DNA from: Callaeas wilsoni
Lineage: Eukaryota > Chordata > Aves > Passeriformes > Callaeidae
Direction of reading: 5' to 3'
DNA: 64,000 nt
NCBI GenBank assembly: GCA_013398955.1
Contig: VWPU01014033.1
Span: 61,863-125,862, forward strand
The position numbers were made by a program, and so were the translations under genes. Within the stretch, counting starts at the first letter, position 1. Each line of letters starts with the position of its first letter. The notes beneath the pieces are model-generated. The model was given only the letters and a program-made list of their open reading frames with translations. It made no database searches and was not told where the DNA came from. Below, piece by piece: positions 51,940 through 62,372 of this stretch.

Positions 51940-52255
51940 CAAACGCTGCCGTGTATGTCCAGGCAGAGAGCTGCGCGGTGTGACGCGTCCGGACCACGGG
52001 GCGCGTTCCGGGCCGGTTCCGAAGGCTCTGCCCGCTCCAGGCGGAGCCGGGGCGGGGCTGGCGCCGCGCTCCCGCGGCCAGCCGGGTGCTCGGGTGCCCC
52101 CTGGCGTTCAGCGGCAGCACAGCACCCGCCGGAGCTGCGATGCCGCGCACCGCCGCCAACCCCAGCCCTGCCCGGCCCTTGCCAGCTCCGGAGGTCCCTT
52201 GTCGCGACACACTGCTGCAGTCCAGTTCTTCGTGTGTCTGTGTGCTTAGACAGCC
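51940..52255. promoter_or_regulatory. Orphan CpG-rich island
   Basis: About 300 bp of GC- and CpG-rich DNA in an AT-rich setting, 5.3 kb after the SLC45A2 stop and 8.6 kb downstream of the RXFP3 ATG. Open frames cross it on both strands (for example 51955-52296 plus, 51830-52657 minus) but the translations are Arg/Ala/Pro-rich and unlike any protein I know. It could be the promoter of an unannotated transcript, an enhancer, or a CpG-rich repeat remnant. Orientation is unknown. Confidence 0.5.
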
Positions 52256-52259
52256 GGGG

Positions 52260-53590
52260 AGAGCTGCTTGTTGCCAGCCATAGCCCAGCTGCCTAGTGCA
52301 TTGCAGACACTGCCCTGTGGACACGCGGTGGTAGGAGCCCCCCATGAACAAGTTTAGCATCAAACTCCTGGCGGAATACGGCCTTTGAAACCTTCGGTGC
52401 TTAAGCCAAGAGTCAATCCTGTAGCGCAGCCGTTCTCCACTTGTTTGGCAGATGAGTTTTTGTTGCAATGGCTCACAGCAGGTAAAGTGCATCAGGTGGA
52501 CATTGGTTGCAGCACAGAGAGAGGCAGCATCAGTCTTGGACACCTCTGTTTTCAAGGCCTCTCTGCTCATTAGATGCCGAGAAAGAAATGTGACAAACAG
52601 CAGATTTGTGGAGTCTAAGGAGTGCCAAGAGGCAAAGGAAACGTTTCTGACAGACATGCCTTTTCCTGAAGTCTAGGAGATCTATGCTGGGGTTGCACGG
52701 CTGGCAGATCACTACATAAGTGCAAATGTATCTCAGATGATTTGGGGTTTTTTTTCAACATTCAGATCTGATTTTTAAAAAAAATTAAAATGAATGTTGG
52801 CTTGTAATGCAATTTGCAAGTTATTCAGTTTCCACAGATTTCAAGGGCTGAGGTACTTCTTTCTTTAATAAGTGCTGAAGTTCCAACAAAACACCCAATC
52901 CCAACAAGTAGGCCTTTAAGAAATACATCTCAAATATTGTTAGATGGTTAGATTACCATAACATTGCAAAACATGGCAATAAAACAGCTTTTGGAACCAT
53001 GATTTTCTCTGAGAGAAAGATGGCACCTTATCAAAGGGTGATGTTCTTTTCTGGAGAGGGATTTTGCATTTTGGAATATTTTCCTTGGAATTACTTCATA
53101 TCAAGTGTACTCAAAATTCAAGATTTCAGTTTACATCTCTGAAAATGTAATTCCAGATCTGTAATTTTTTCCCTATTTATTATCAACTCTTTTCCCTATT
53201 TATTATCAACTGTACAGACCGAGCAGTTATTTACTACTGCTGTAGGATCTCTTTTACCTTCAGTTCAGGAGCTCATGGTTCACTCTCTGTATCTCTATAT
53301 CCATCACTGAACTGGCCTATGAACAAAGGACTGGAGTTCAGCAGGAAGTGACTTTTGATGGGCAAGAGGAACACTATATTTTCTCTGAGCCCCCTCCACC
53401 ATTTCAGCAGAAATTAAAAGCAATTAAAACATTTAAAAAATAATTTAATAGGTGATTTGAAAAAAAATAGTAGTAGATGCTTTGAGGGCATAAAATTCTT
53501 AGAGGTTTTTCAGAATAAACATCAAGCTAGACAGGCACTAATGCTAATTCTACTTTATTGGAACGAAGACATATCCAGAGCAATTTATTT
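52260..53590. other. Intergenic
   Basis: No gene seen. It contains a 23-bp tandem duplication at 53168-53211 (TTTCCCTATTTATTATCAAC twice) and an A/T-rich stretch near 52745-52790. Confidence 0.55.
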
Positions 53591-53592
53591 GC

Positions 53593-54420
53593 TATCACAG
53601 AATCACACAAAAAGCACCGAATAGCAGGGGTTGCCTCTGGAGATGACCCAATCCAAGCCCCCTGCTCAGCACACGGTTGCTAAAGCAGTACAATCAGTGT
53701 GGAGTCAGATCCTGAGCATCTCCAAAGTTGGAGACTCTACAGTCTCTCCAGGCAACCTGTTCCAGTGCTTGACCACAGCATTTGAAAGGTTTTTTTTTTT
53801 CTTCTTACATTTAAATTATGAAACTTCAGTTTGTGCCTATTGTCTCTTGTCCATTTCCTGGGCAACACTGAGAAGAGTCTGATTTTGCCTTCTTTAATCC
53901 GCACCCACATTAGGTATTTTACACACATTGATGAAGTCCCCAAGCCTTCTCAAGTCCAGGCAGAACACCCTCCAGCTCTGTCAGCCTCCCCTCACATGGC
54001 AAATGCTCCAAGGCCTCCATCATACTGCGGCCACTCTGGTAAATAATCCAGAGCTGGGTAACCAGCCCAGGATTGGATACAGCATCCCAAATGTGCCTCA
54101 CCAGGCTGAGCAGAGGGGAAGGATCCCCTCCCCTGCCCTGCTGGCAGTGCCCTGCCCAATGGAGACCAGGATGCTGCTGGCCTTTTCTGCACGGGCCCAT
54201 TGCTGGCTCATGTTCACCTTGTCCCCAGTTCCTTCTCTGCTTTCCAGTCAATTGGACTCCAGCCCGTGCTGGTTCAGGGAATGCAGGACTTTGCTCTTCC
54301 TTTTGTCCAGATGCCTGAGATTCCTGTCATCCCATTTCTCTAGCCCACTGAGGACCCTCTGAATGGTGGCACAACCCCGTGGTGCAGGAGCCACCCCTCC
54401 TGGTGTGAATGTGCTGATCA
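53593..54420 (-). mobile_element. CR1 LINE fragment (antisense, about 0.8 kb)
   Basis: Antisense CR1: ATCACAGAATCACACAA at its 3' terminus, CCAGGCAACCTGTTCCAGTG, CTGCACGGGCCCATTGCTGG and GAGGACCCTCTGAATGGTGG. The sequence is diverged and interrupted. Confidence 0.85.
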
Positions 54421-54424
54421 GACT

Positions 54425-57400
54425 TCTTCACAAACACAGAAACAAGTCATTTTCCACAAGACTCCAGTTTTACCCAGTGTGAGGTTTGGCTGAGTGAAAG
54501 TGGAAAGGTTCATGGAACAATGATTTTAGAAGTCAGTGTTGAACAGTTGATCGGATTATTGTACGACTGACCACACTCACTCCGCTGATGTGAACGACAA
54601 ACACAAGTCCTTGGAGAAACCATACCTCATTGTCCCAAGGAATGGATGGGTCAGGGAGAGAGCCGGTATCTGAGTAAGATACCTTTATTTTGTTATTTCC
54701 CACATTGAATAGTAATCAGTCCTTTCCAACCAGGTAGTCAATGTTTCCAAAAAATTGTTAACTAGAGAAACTGCTTCTGTCTCCAGCTGATCTTTTGGCA
54801 CAATTTTCTCAGCCATCTTGTGAGCCTGTATTTTGCAGTTAAGATTTTGGGAAGAACTCTGAGGCTATGCACAGCCATAGGCAGAGAAACCTGCTTATGT
54901 GTATTATCAGCTACACTTTAGCCCAGGAACAAATTAACTGGCTACCCATGGCACCAACTGATACTAGGATTGTACCTAGAGATTATTTGAACTGCTGTCA
55001 TTATGACAAAAAGATATTTTCAGTAACCTCCTTTAAATGGAAAAATAAGAATTCTCTTTTGAGAAATAACCCACACTAAAAAGAGAACATCCAAGCTCTC
55101 AATCTAATGTCCTTGAGCTGCACCACACCGGTACCTATTCCTGCTCCAGCTCAGGGATACAAATTAGATCAGAGCTTCTGTGTATGCACTCAATTGAATA
55201 ATCAAGTTTTAGAGCAGACAGTTGTGAATGGGAATGAAGGGGACTGGATTTTTTTTTACTGCTAAAGTGAGTGCCAGAATAACTCACTGAGAAAGTGAAA
55301 CAGCATTTCCAACGAAGACGCATTTCAAAGGGAAACCTGGAAATGCAATTGGAGGTTGTTATTACATTAAGACCTTGCTTAGTTATTTAAGGGGCTGAGA
55401 TACTTAAACGTCCCTAAAGAATCAAAGTCTTTGCCTGATGGTCTTTAAAGGTTCTCTCAGTTTGTCACTAGATGTCAGCCTGCACCTTCGGGTCCCTACC
55501 CTTCTATAATCATGTGCACCTCTCCACCAGCACCTCACCAAAAATCTGTAACAGGAGGAGACCAAGCATGAAAATCTTGTCAGGAACTCAGTAAATATTA
55601 TTTTGTATCCTTCAGCAATGTTTATTTTAGTCCATGAAAAGGTGATTATTACAAATGACGGCATGAACCTTTGTAGGAAACAGTGTTTTTGGAGTGTGTT
55701 GTACTCCTTACTTATGAAACCCCACGATATTCAATAGGATTTGTTGTTGTTGAGCAGGAAAGACCCTCTGCTGAGGCCACACACCCTATGCACACAGAGC
55801 AACTGCACCTTCTGACAAGACTTAGGCTGGTGCCCCTGCTGTGCAACACAGAGGACAGTTCATGCTGTTAGCTGGGACTCACGGCATAGGTGAAGCACAA
55901 TTTCTCTCTGCTCATGCCTTGCTAGAGCAGTGCCCTTTGGCTGTGCTGGACACACGCTGACCTGCACTGCCCGGGCTGCTGGTCTGGCATAAATCAACAT
56001 TTGGATGGGTTGTGCCTCTTTCAAACAGCAGATCCATGACTTACACCTGGTGGATCAGTGGCTTGAGAGAGAGCTGCCCACTGATTTCATTGTCCAGTCC
56101 CTACACACTCAAAGTATTTTCATGTTTGGGTAATTTTCCAAATGTGAGGTTTTTATGTCTCTAGTGATCAGACACCTGGGGTTTCCTCTGAGAATGGTAC
56201 ATTGCTAGCACTCTGGGCTAACCAGGCATTGTTCTGAAGACCACCTGTTTTACTGTGTTGTTTTCCTGGCACAAAATTATGTCTACATTGACATCCACAA
56301 AAGCACATGGGTTTCGCCATGCTGAGCACCACAGAGGCTGTCTTTCAGGCAGCTTGCTATCTACTGAAATTCATAGTTACACTTAAGACACTTGGACAGC
56401 TGTTTATTTAATGCACAAGAACAGTTAAACATCAGATAGGGAAAAGATTTCCAGCAAGTTAAGCAAGAAATTATGCTGTTCAAAAGCAAAGACTAAGAAG
56501 AGTGTCTGGCTGTGAGATTCGTCCTGTGTCCTTAATTTAGATACTTTCTCTTGGCCTACAGAAACACAATTATCTCTCTGAACTCTGGACTTAAGAGTTC
56601 ATGGTATCCTTTTCTCATACAACTGTGCAGCTTTCTTCACCTGCAACACAGACATCAGAGCTTTCTCCCAGAACTGATGCAGTTTTTTGCAAATCCTTTA
56701 GCACATTAAGCTGCTTTACCTGCAGGTCTAAAAAGACCTCAGGTTCCTGGATAGCATACTGGAACTTTAATTGAACCAGGACCTGGGAGCAAGTTAACCA
56801 CTGTTCTTGGGAAGGGGAGACCTAGAACCCAGATCTGGATCCAATTTCTATTCTGTATTTGCAGTGAAAAAAATCTCTTTACAATTCCTCTTTGGAGATT
56901 ACACCCTAACCACTATGCTGCCAAGCAGTGTTCGAGGGCTTTCACTGCCCTTTTGATCCAGCAACAGTGAGCAACTCATGCAACAGGGAACTGTTTCAAG
57001 AATATGAGCACATTCACAAAGTGGCCCAGAGATTCAACCATTCCCCTGGGATGTGGGAAAGGGGAAGCTGAATCTCTCAGGCTGTGGGGGATAGCTGTGC
57101 CCACTAATTAGCATTTCACAAGGGAAGGGGAAGGACCATAATCTGCACATACATTGAAGCTGGGATAGAAGCAGCACATCCAGGCACAGATTCAAAGGGA
57201 TGGGGGGAATGAGTTCAGTTCACAGCCGCTCCTGACTTAGTGTGGCCTGGCACAGGGTCTTCTGTGCTGGGATGCAGAGTTGCCTCCCTCACAGGATACA
57301 CGCTGTGGCCAGTCCCAACAGAGATATCCCCATAAAGTACAGAAATAAGTGCTACAGAATTAAGCAGATTTAGGCATGCTCAGGAACAGATTTCTAGGCA

Positions 57401-58470
57401 CAAAAATTTTACTAGGAAAAACTTTAAGTACCTATAGACTTCACCTGTCAACCAAGTCAGGATTTAGGAGGTTAGAGAGGCAGTTGTACAGTACTTAGAT
57501 GCTCAAGTTCTTCTGTGGATATGTCTGATTTCTTCGGAGTCTTTGCATCTGTGCAAGTATGCCCATCAGCCGCCAGCTCGCTTCTGCTGTTCTTCAGACA
57601 ACTTGTAAATCAATATCTTCCCCTTTAGCAAGTGCCCAAGGCTGGAGAAATCTTCTCCGCCTTGGGAAAAAAGAGAACAACTTCTCCTTGCAAGTAGCAG
57701 AACCAGCTGCTTACAGACCAAACACGAGTTTTACAACAGGAGTTATCAACATGTACAGTAAACCTAACAGAGTCTGAAAAGCATAATTGCCACTATGGTG
57801 TTGCAGTTTTCTGCGGATAGAAATAGCAAGTTTGCTCCATGTCAGTACTTAGAGGTGACAAACAACCCTCTGCATAAATGCCTTTTTAGCAGAGTCAAGC
57901 AGATGTTGGAGTTAGACTGCAAGGAAAGGGGTTGGAAGTAGAAAACAGTTTTGAAAATTGTATATAAGTAATCATCTTATATTCAGTGCTAGGGATTAAT
58001 GAACTTGTGTTCTGAAAACAAAACCAGAAATGTTACATTTTTTTAGCTTTTAAATCAAATATTTTGATCTTTTGATTTCATTTTTTCCTCATAATTTAAA
58101 AAAATATTTTAAGAAGTAGATATATAGCCTTACCATAAAAACTTTCACAGCTTAAAAATACACTTTTTTCATCCCCCTAAAAGTTCGATTCAGATCAGCC
58201 TCAAATTATTTCCCAGGTATTTCTCTGGAAGAGAGGCTGGTAAAGGCCAATCCTTGACCTTCTCTAGGCTACAAAGCACTGTAGGCCCTAGGGCTGCTCA
58301 GACTAGAGGAACTGAACTGAATTGAACTTCACTGAAACACTGGCAAGAGTCGGTGCAAACCCTCAGCAGAATTAAAGCCTTTGTGCTTGGTTTTAAGTGA
58401 ACCCAGAAGTATCCCAGAGCAAGTGATTTGAAGTGACTAGGATTGCGTATTTTTCCCCTTGTTTTTTTTT
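54425..58470. other. Intergenic region before RXFP3
   Basis: About 4 kb of sequence with only short open frames, none recognisable. I see no tRNA, CR1 or LTR in it. Conserved non-coding elements cannot be judged without alignment. Confidence 0.5.
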
Positions 58471-58477
58471 TCTAAAT

Positions 58478-58483
58478 TTTATT
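58478..58483 (-). terminator. Possible RXFP3 poly(A) signal
   Basis: TTTATT on the plus strand (AATAAA on minus), about 1.0 kb downstream of the RXFP3 stop. Positional argument only. Confidence 0.3.
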
Positions 58484-59494
58484 TACAATTGTGCTGATTT
58501 CCTGAAGTGAAATATGAACAGTCTGAAGTGCAGCAAAAATTAAGCCTGCAACCTCAGTGCCCTGGGAGAGATGCTGTCTTGTTACACATGGTCTGGGGCT
58601 GTGAGGTTTCTTTTCCCCTCAGCGACCTGGAGAGAGGCTGGGGAACAATGTTAGGGGGCTCAGACCCTCCCTGCAAACCCAAGCAAAGGAACGCCTCCCC
58701 ATGAAGCTGCAAATTCTGTCCTTGGGTTTCTCCTTGGCTGTCTGGGTTGCTCTATATTCTGGCAGCAGCTGAGGAGATGGGGGTAGCTAGAAAAGCAAAT
58801 CCTGCACTGATCCAGAGAGGAGCACAGTGTTCCTTGTCCCCTCTCTTTCCTAAGTCCCTAAAAGAGGGGGAAGGGGCCATACCTGAACAAGCAGGAGCTC
58901 TGTACCCACTTGTGCTGGCTGTTCCCCTCAGGGCAGGTTTGAATTAGCAGAGAGGCTGTCTGATCCCCGTGCCCTCAGCGGGGCCGGGGAGCAGTGACCA
59001 GTCAGGCTGCACCGTTTGCAGGGTGCTGCAGCAGTGAGCAAGCAGCTCGGCTCCCTTTCCCTGCCACAGACAAACGCACATGGTGGGAGGGCCGCTTGCA
59101 ACTCCAGCTTGAGGGGGCGCGGTTGAGGCCTTCCAGCTTCAGTCCACCCCAACCAGCCCCTCTCCTTCCTGTGGTGCTTTGCACATTGCTGCATCCTCCC
59201 TGGCTGGAGTCCCATCACCCTCACCAGTTCCTGTTCCCCACAACAGGTACACTAAAAGGCATCTCATAGAGACACTCCACCACTACCTCCTCCTAGTCCT
59301 GTTCTCCAGCTCAGGATGCATTTTCCAGACAACAACATCCATCAAGTGTCTCCAAGGGCAGACAAAACCACAAAAGAGCATCTCTCACACAGAAGTCATC
59401 GTTTACTCATCCCTCCTCCCCTTGTCCTGACCAGGCATTCAATATCCCCAGGCCACATCTGGCACTGTCCCACCCCCCAGAGCCCCCTGCCATC

Positions 59495-60832
59495 TCAGCA
59501 GTGCTGCTCAGTGGAGCTGGCAGGCAGCAGGTCGTAGCGGCTGCTGTACATCACCACCCCGGGGGGGTAATAGGCCACCTCTGCCTGGACGGCTGCAGCA
59601 CGGGGAGCAGCAGGGACAGGGTGGACAGGCATCACAGCATGCAGGGCCCGCTCCTCCTTCTCAGGCTTGGTGGTGTCAGTGAAAGGGCGCATGGTGGTGA
59701 GGGAGGGTGAGGTGATCCTCCAGAGGAGGCTCTTCAGTGCCTTGCGGAACTCCCTGCGCATGAGGCAGTAGAGGATGGGATTCAGGCAGCTGTTGGAGTG
59801 TGCCAGGCACACGCTGATGGGGAAGAAGTACACTTGGGAGAGAAAGTACTCGTTACTAAAGTGCACCACGTTGAGTTTGATGAGTATCCCCCACGTTGTA
59901 AGTGCTTGGTTAGGCAGCCAGCACAAGAAGAAAGACAGCACCACGATGGACACTGACCTAGTCACTTTGGAGCGGCGCTTGTTGCTGGGGCCGCTGCAGG
60001 TGCTGCCCACGTGCTTGTCACTGATGAAGCGCACTAGGAGCAAGTAGCAGAGACTAATGATGACCAGTGGCACCACGAAGCCCAGCAGCACCTTCTGGAT
60101 GTGGTACAGACCCAGCCAGAATTGGGCATTGCTGCCTCGGCCCTCTGGGAATTTGACAAGACAGAGAACATCATCAAAGACTGTGGCAGTGGTGGAAAAA
60201 ATGGCATGGGGCAGGGAAGCCAGGACAGCTGACAGCCAGATGAGTGCACAAAGCCACTTGGCAGAGCAGCAACCACCCAGTGGGTCTCCTCGACACTGAT
60301 TCTTCAAGGCTGAAGCCACAGAGCGGTATCGAGCCACACTCATGGCAGTGAGAAAGAATACACTGGCATACATATTCATTGCTGTCACATAGGAGACGAT
60401 CTTACACATTGCCTTGCCGAAGAGCCAGTTGAAGTCCAGCGCGTTCTCCACTGCCCAGAATGGCAAGGTCAGCACAAACTGGAAGTCAGTCACTGCCAGG
60501 CTGGTCACAAAGAGGTTGATGGAGGATTTCCTCCAGCCTTGCTTGCTTTTCATCAGGTAGAGAACCAGCAGGTTGCCCACCAGTCCCAGGGCGCACACCA
60601 CGGAGTACACCAGCGAGATGACAATCCGCACCACATCAGAGCTGTCCCCCTGCATGCCGTCGGCTCGCTCCAGGTTGATGGTCTTCAAGAACTGCAGGAA
60701 GGACACGTTGCTCCCGTTGTCCATCTGAGCGCCCTCCAGGAAACCCAGAGGCGGGTCCCAGGACTCGATGTTCGCTCCTTCCTTTATGCCAGCGGCTGGC
60801 GAGCAGGCACCGCGCTCGCAGGGCTCGCCCAT
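59495..60832 (-). CDS. RXFP3: RXFP3, relaxin-3 receptor 1 (single-exon GPCR)
   Basis: A class A GPCR of 445 aa (human about 469), intronless as in other vertebrates. It is the Gi-coupled receptor for relaxin-3/INSL peptides at the plasma membrane of neurons. It shows an N-glycosylation pair N39-G-S and N42-V-S, TM1 GNLLVLYLMKS, TM2 LAVTDFQFVLTLPFW with Asp116, and WAVENALDF (Trp126, Glu129, Asp133; the matching human residues are linked to relaxin-3 binding). Cys143 and Cys224 are the likely disulfide. TM3 ends ARY in place of DRY (Arg168). TM6 has CWLPNQ and TM7 has NPILY (351-355). The C-tail YYPPGVVMYS matches the human tail. It is convergent with SLC45A2, as in human. Birds carry several RXFP3-like paralogs; synteny supports this one as RXFP3 proper. 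The start is uncertain: Met37 is an alternative. Confidence 0.95.
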   Translation of the reverse strand: MGEPCERGACSPAAGIKEGANIESWDPPLGFLEGAQMDNGSNVSFLQFLKTINLERADGMQGDSSDVVRIVISLVYSVVCALGLVGNLLVLYLMKSKQGWRKSSINLFVTSLAVTDFQFVLTLPFWAVENALDFNWLFGKAMCKIVSYVTAMNMYASVFFLTAMSVARYRSVASALKNQCRGDPLGGCCSAKWLCALIWLSAVLASLPHAIFSTTATVFDDVLCLVKFPEGRGSNAQFWLGLYHIQKVLLGFVVPLVIISLCYLLLVRFISDKHVGSTCSGPSNKRRSKVTRSVSIVVLSFFLCWLPNQALTTWGILIKLNVVHFSNEYFLSQVYFFPISVCLAHSNSCLNPILYCLMRREFRKALKSLLWRITSPSLTTMRPFTDTTKPEKEERALHAVMPVHPVPAAPRAAAVQAEVAYYPPGVVMYSSRYDLLPASSTEQHC

Positions 60833-60837
60833 CCCAT
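60784..60837 (-). promoter_or_regulatory. Upstream ORF overlapping the RXFP3 start
   Basis: An ATG at 60837-60835 lies 5 nt before the annotated RXFP3 ATG, in another frame, with A at -3 and G at +4. It opens a 17-codon frame (MGWASPASAVPARQPLA) ending in TAA at 60786-60784, after the 60832 ATG but before Met37. If included in the mRNA it could lower initiation at 60832 and favour re-initiation at Met37. Confidence 0.5.
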
Positions 60838-61110
60838 GCTAGGGTGGGAGACGGGTCCGCGGGAGCTTTTTCCCCAGAGGCTGACTGGCGGCGGGCGGGC
60901 TGCTGTGGTTGCGGCAGGGTCCGGGCACCGCGCGTTGCCGGCTGTGCGGGTGACACCGCTGGCGCCGCTCGGCTCCGCGCCGCGCTTTTATCCGCGCCGC
61001 CGGGGCGGGGCATGCGCGCTGGGCGCGGAGCTCTCCCGGGTGCTGAGCGCGGCCGCCGCGCCCCCGCGCCCCGCCGCCTCCACGGCTGCTCCCCGCGGAT
61101 CGCTCCCGCC

Positions 61111-61160
61111 CCGTCCCGTCCCGTCCCGTCCCGTCCCGTCCCGTCCCGTCCCGTCCCGTC
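61111..61160. repeat. (CCGTC)10 pentanucleotide microsatellite
   Basis: Ten uninterrupted CCGTC units (GACGG on the RXFP3 sense strand), about 280 bp upstream of the RXFP3 ATG. Confidence 0.95.
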
Positions 61161-61282
61161 CTGCACACCTGGCTGGGAACCGCGTGTGAGAACCAACAGG
61201 GCGTTCCCGCGGGCTCAGTGCGGCAAGGGCCCGGCCAGAGGCGATGTCCTCTTACCCCTCTCCCGGTGTCGTGCCCCCTCCT

Positions 61283-61372
61283 CCTATAGGATCCCCCATC
61301 TCCCGATGTGATCTCCTCTCCCCGATGTGATCCCCCCTATCCCGATAGGATTCCCCTCCCCGATGTGCTCCC
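61283..61372. repeat. Degenerate minisatellite in RXFP3 upstream region
   Basis: Four to five imperfect units of about 19-20 bp around the core CCCGATGTGATCCCC, with variants CCCGATAGGATTCCCC and CCCGATGTGCTCCCC. Confidence 0.75.
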
Positions 61373-61559
61373 CGCGGATCAGCTCTCAAAGAACCTGTTC
61401 CCTCCTGCCTGGGGACAAGTTTTGGGGATGTCGCACCTCCACCGAGCCTCAGGGTGAGCCGGAAACAACTCGCGCTTTCGCGCTTGAGAAACCTCGGCAC
61501 GGAGCCGGACCGCGCTTCGCTGTCCCCTGAATGACCATACTCCGGACAGGGACTCAGGA

Positions 61560-62256
61560 ACGCCTTTCCTGCTTTTGGGACTTTGGGAGACGATGTCTCT
61601 CCCTCATTTTAAAGCGAATGGCACTGACAAGGAAGCGGTAAAGCCCGGCTGTCGGTGCAGCTCTTGGGCGAAGGCACGAGCAGCAGCCGCCGCTTCCCCA
61701 GAGGCAGAGGGCTCCCGCCCGCAGGGGGCCCCCCTGTCTTGCGCGGGGCCCGAAAATCGTTTCCCCGCCACGTTTGCCGCAGAAACGGAGAGCAACCTAT
61801 GGGAATAGGAACCGAGGCTTTCCTTCTTCTGTTCTGCTTTTAAATAAATCAAGATAACCGCACATTTTGAAAACCAAATAGAATATACCTAAGTAAAGCA
61901 CTGTGAATCAGCCATCTGGGGGAGATTTACGGAACATTTAACAAGTATATTATTTCTCCATTGATTTATCTCACTGAACTTTCTGCAAAGACATAGTCGT
62001 GTGTGCCACATGTTATCAGCAGTCCATTCATCGCTTTGATTTGTATCTGCAGGGACCCTGTAAAAGTATCAGCCAGATCATGGTATGGGAGTGTCAAAGG
62101 GGAACAAGAGTAATTAGGAAGTTTTATACATCATTCATATTGCTTATAATGAGGGTGCAATTTGCTGGAATTAGCAATGCAATGCTCTGGGAAGGTTTAG
62201 TCTGCACATTACATGCTATAATAAATACCTTGGTACAATACTTTTGGTAGAATGAC

Positions 62257-62257
<1 letters not shown>
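61560..62257. other. Sequence upstream of RXFP3, AT-rich from 61840
   Basis: No gene recognised. The last part (up to 62257) ends with AATAAA at 62220-62225 and then the A39 tract, so it may be the 3' end of a retrocopy of an mRNA. The parent is not identified. Confidence 0.4.
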
Positions 62258-62298
<41 letters not shown>

Positions 62299-62303
62299 AA
62301 AAA
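62258..62303 (+). repeat. Long A tract (A39, then G and A7)
   Basis: A run of 39 A, a single G, and 7 more A. An AATAAA lies 33 bp upstream. It may be a retrotransposed poly(A) tail or a simple A microsatellite. Confidence 0.9.
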
Positions 62304-62372
62304 ATGGACCTTCAGAACACTGGAACGCTGACCACACAAGGCCTCGAGAAATGGACCCCTGAAATTTTTTCC

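Larger units (their letters stand above)
60833..61560 (-). promoter_or_regulatory. CpG island, RXFP3 5' region
   Basis: GC- and CpG-rich sequence upstream of RXFP3 with GC boxes (CCGGGGCGGGGC near 60999-61010). It contains a (CCGTC)10 microsatellite and a degenerate minisatellite. No spliced upstream exon can be assigned from sequence alone. Confidence 0.65.

Noticed and set aside
51830..52657. 275-codon minus-strand open frame
   Set aside because: It crosses the orphan CpG island and AT-rich flanks and has no recognisable domain. I kept the CpG island as a finding but not this as a gene.
60539..61189. 216-codon plus-strand open frame antisense to RXFP3
   Set aside because: A shadow of the RXFP3 coding strand and its GC-rich 5' region; part of it is the translated pentamer repeat.
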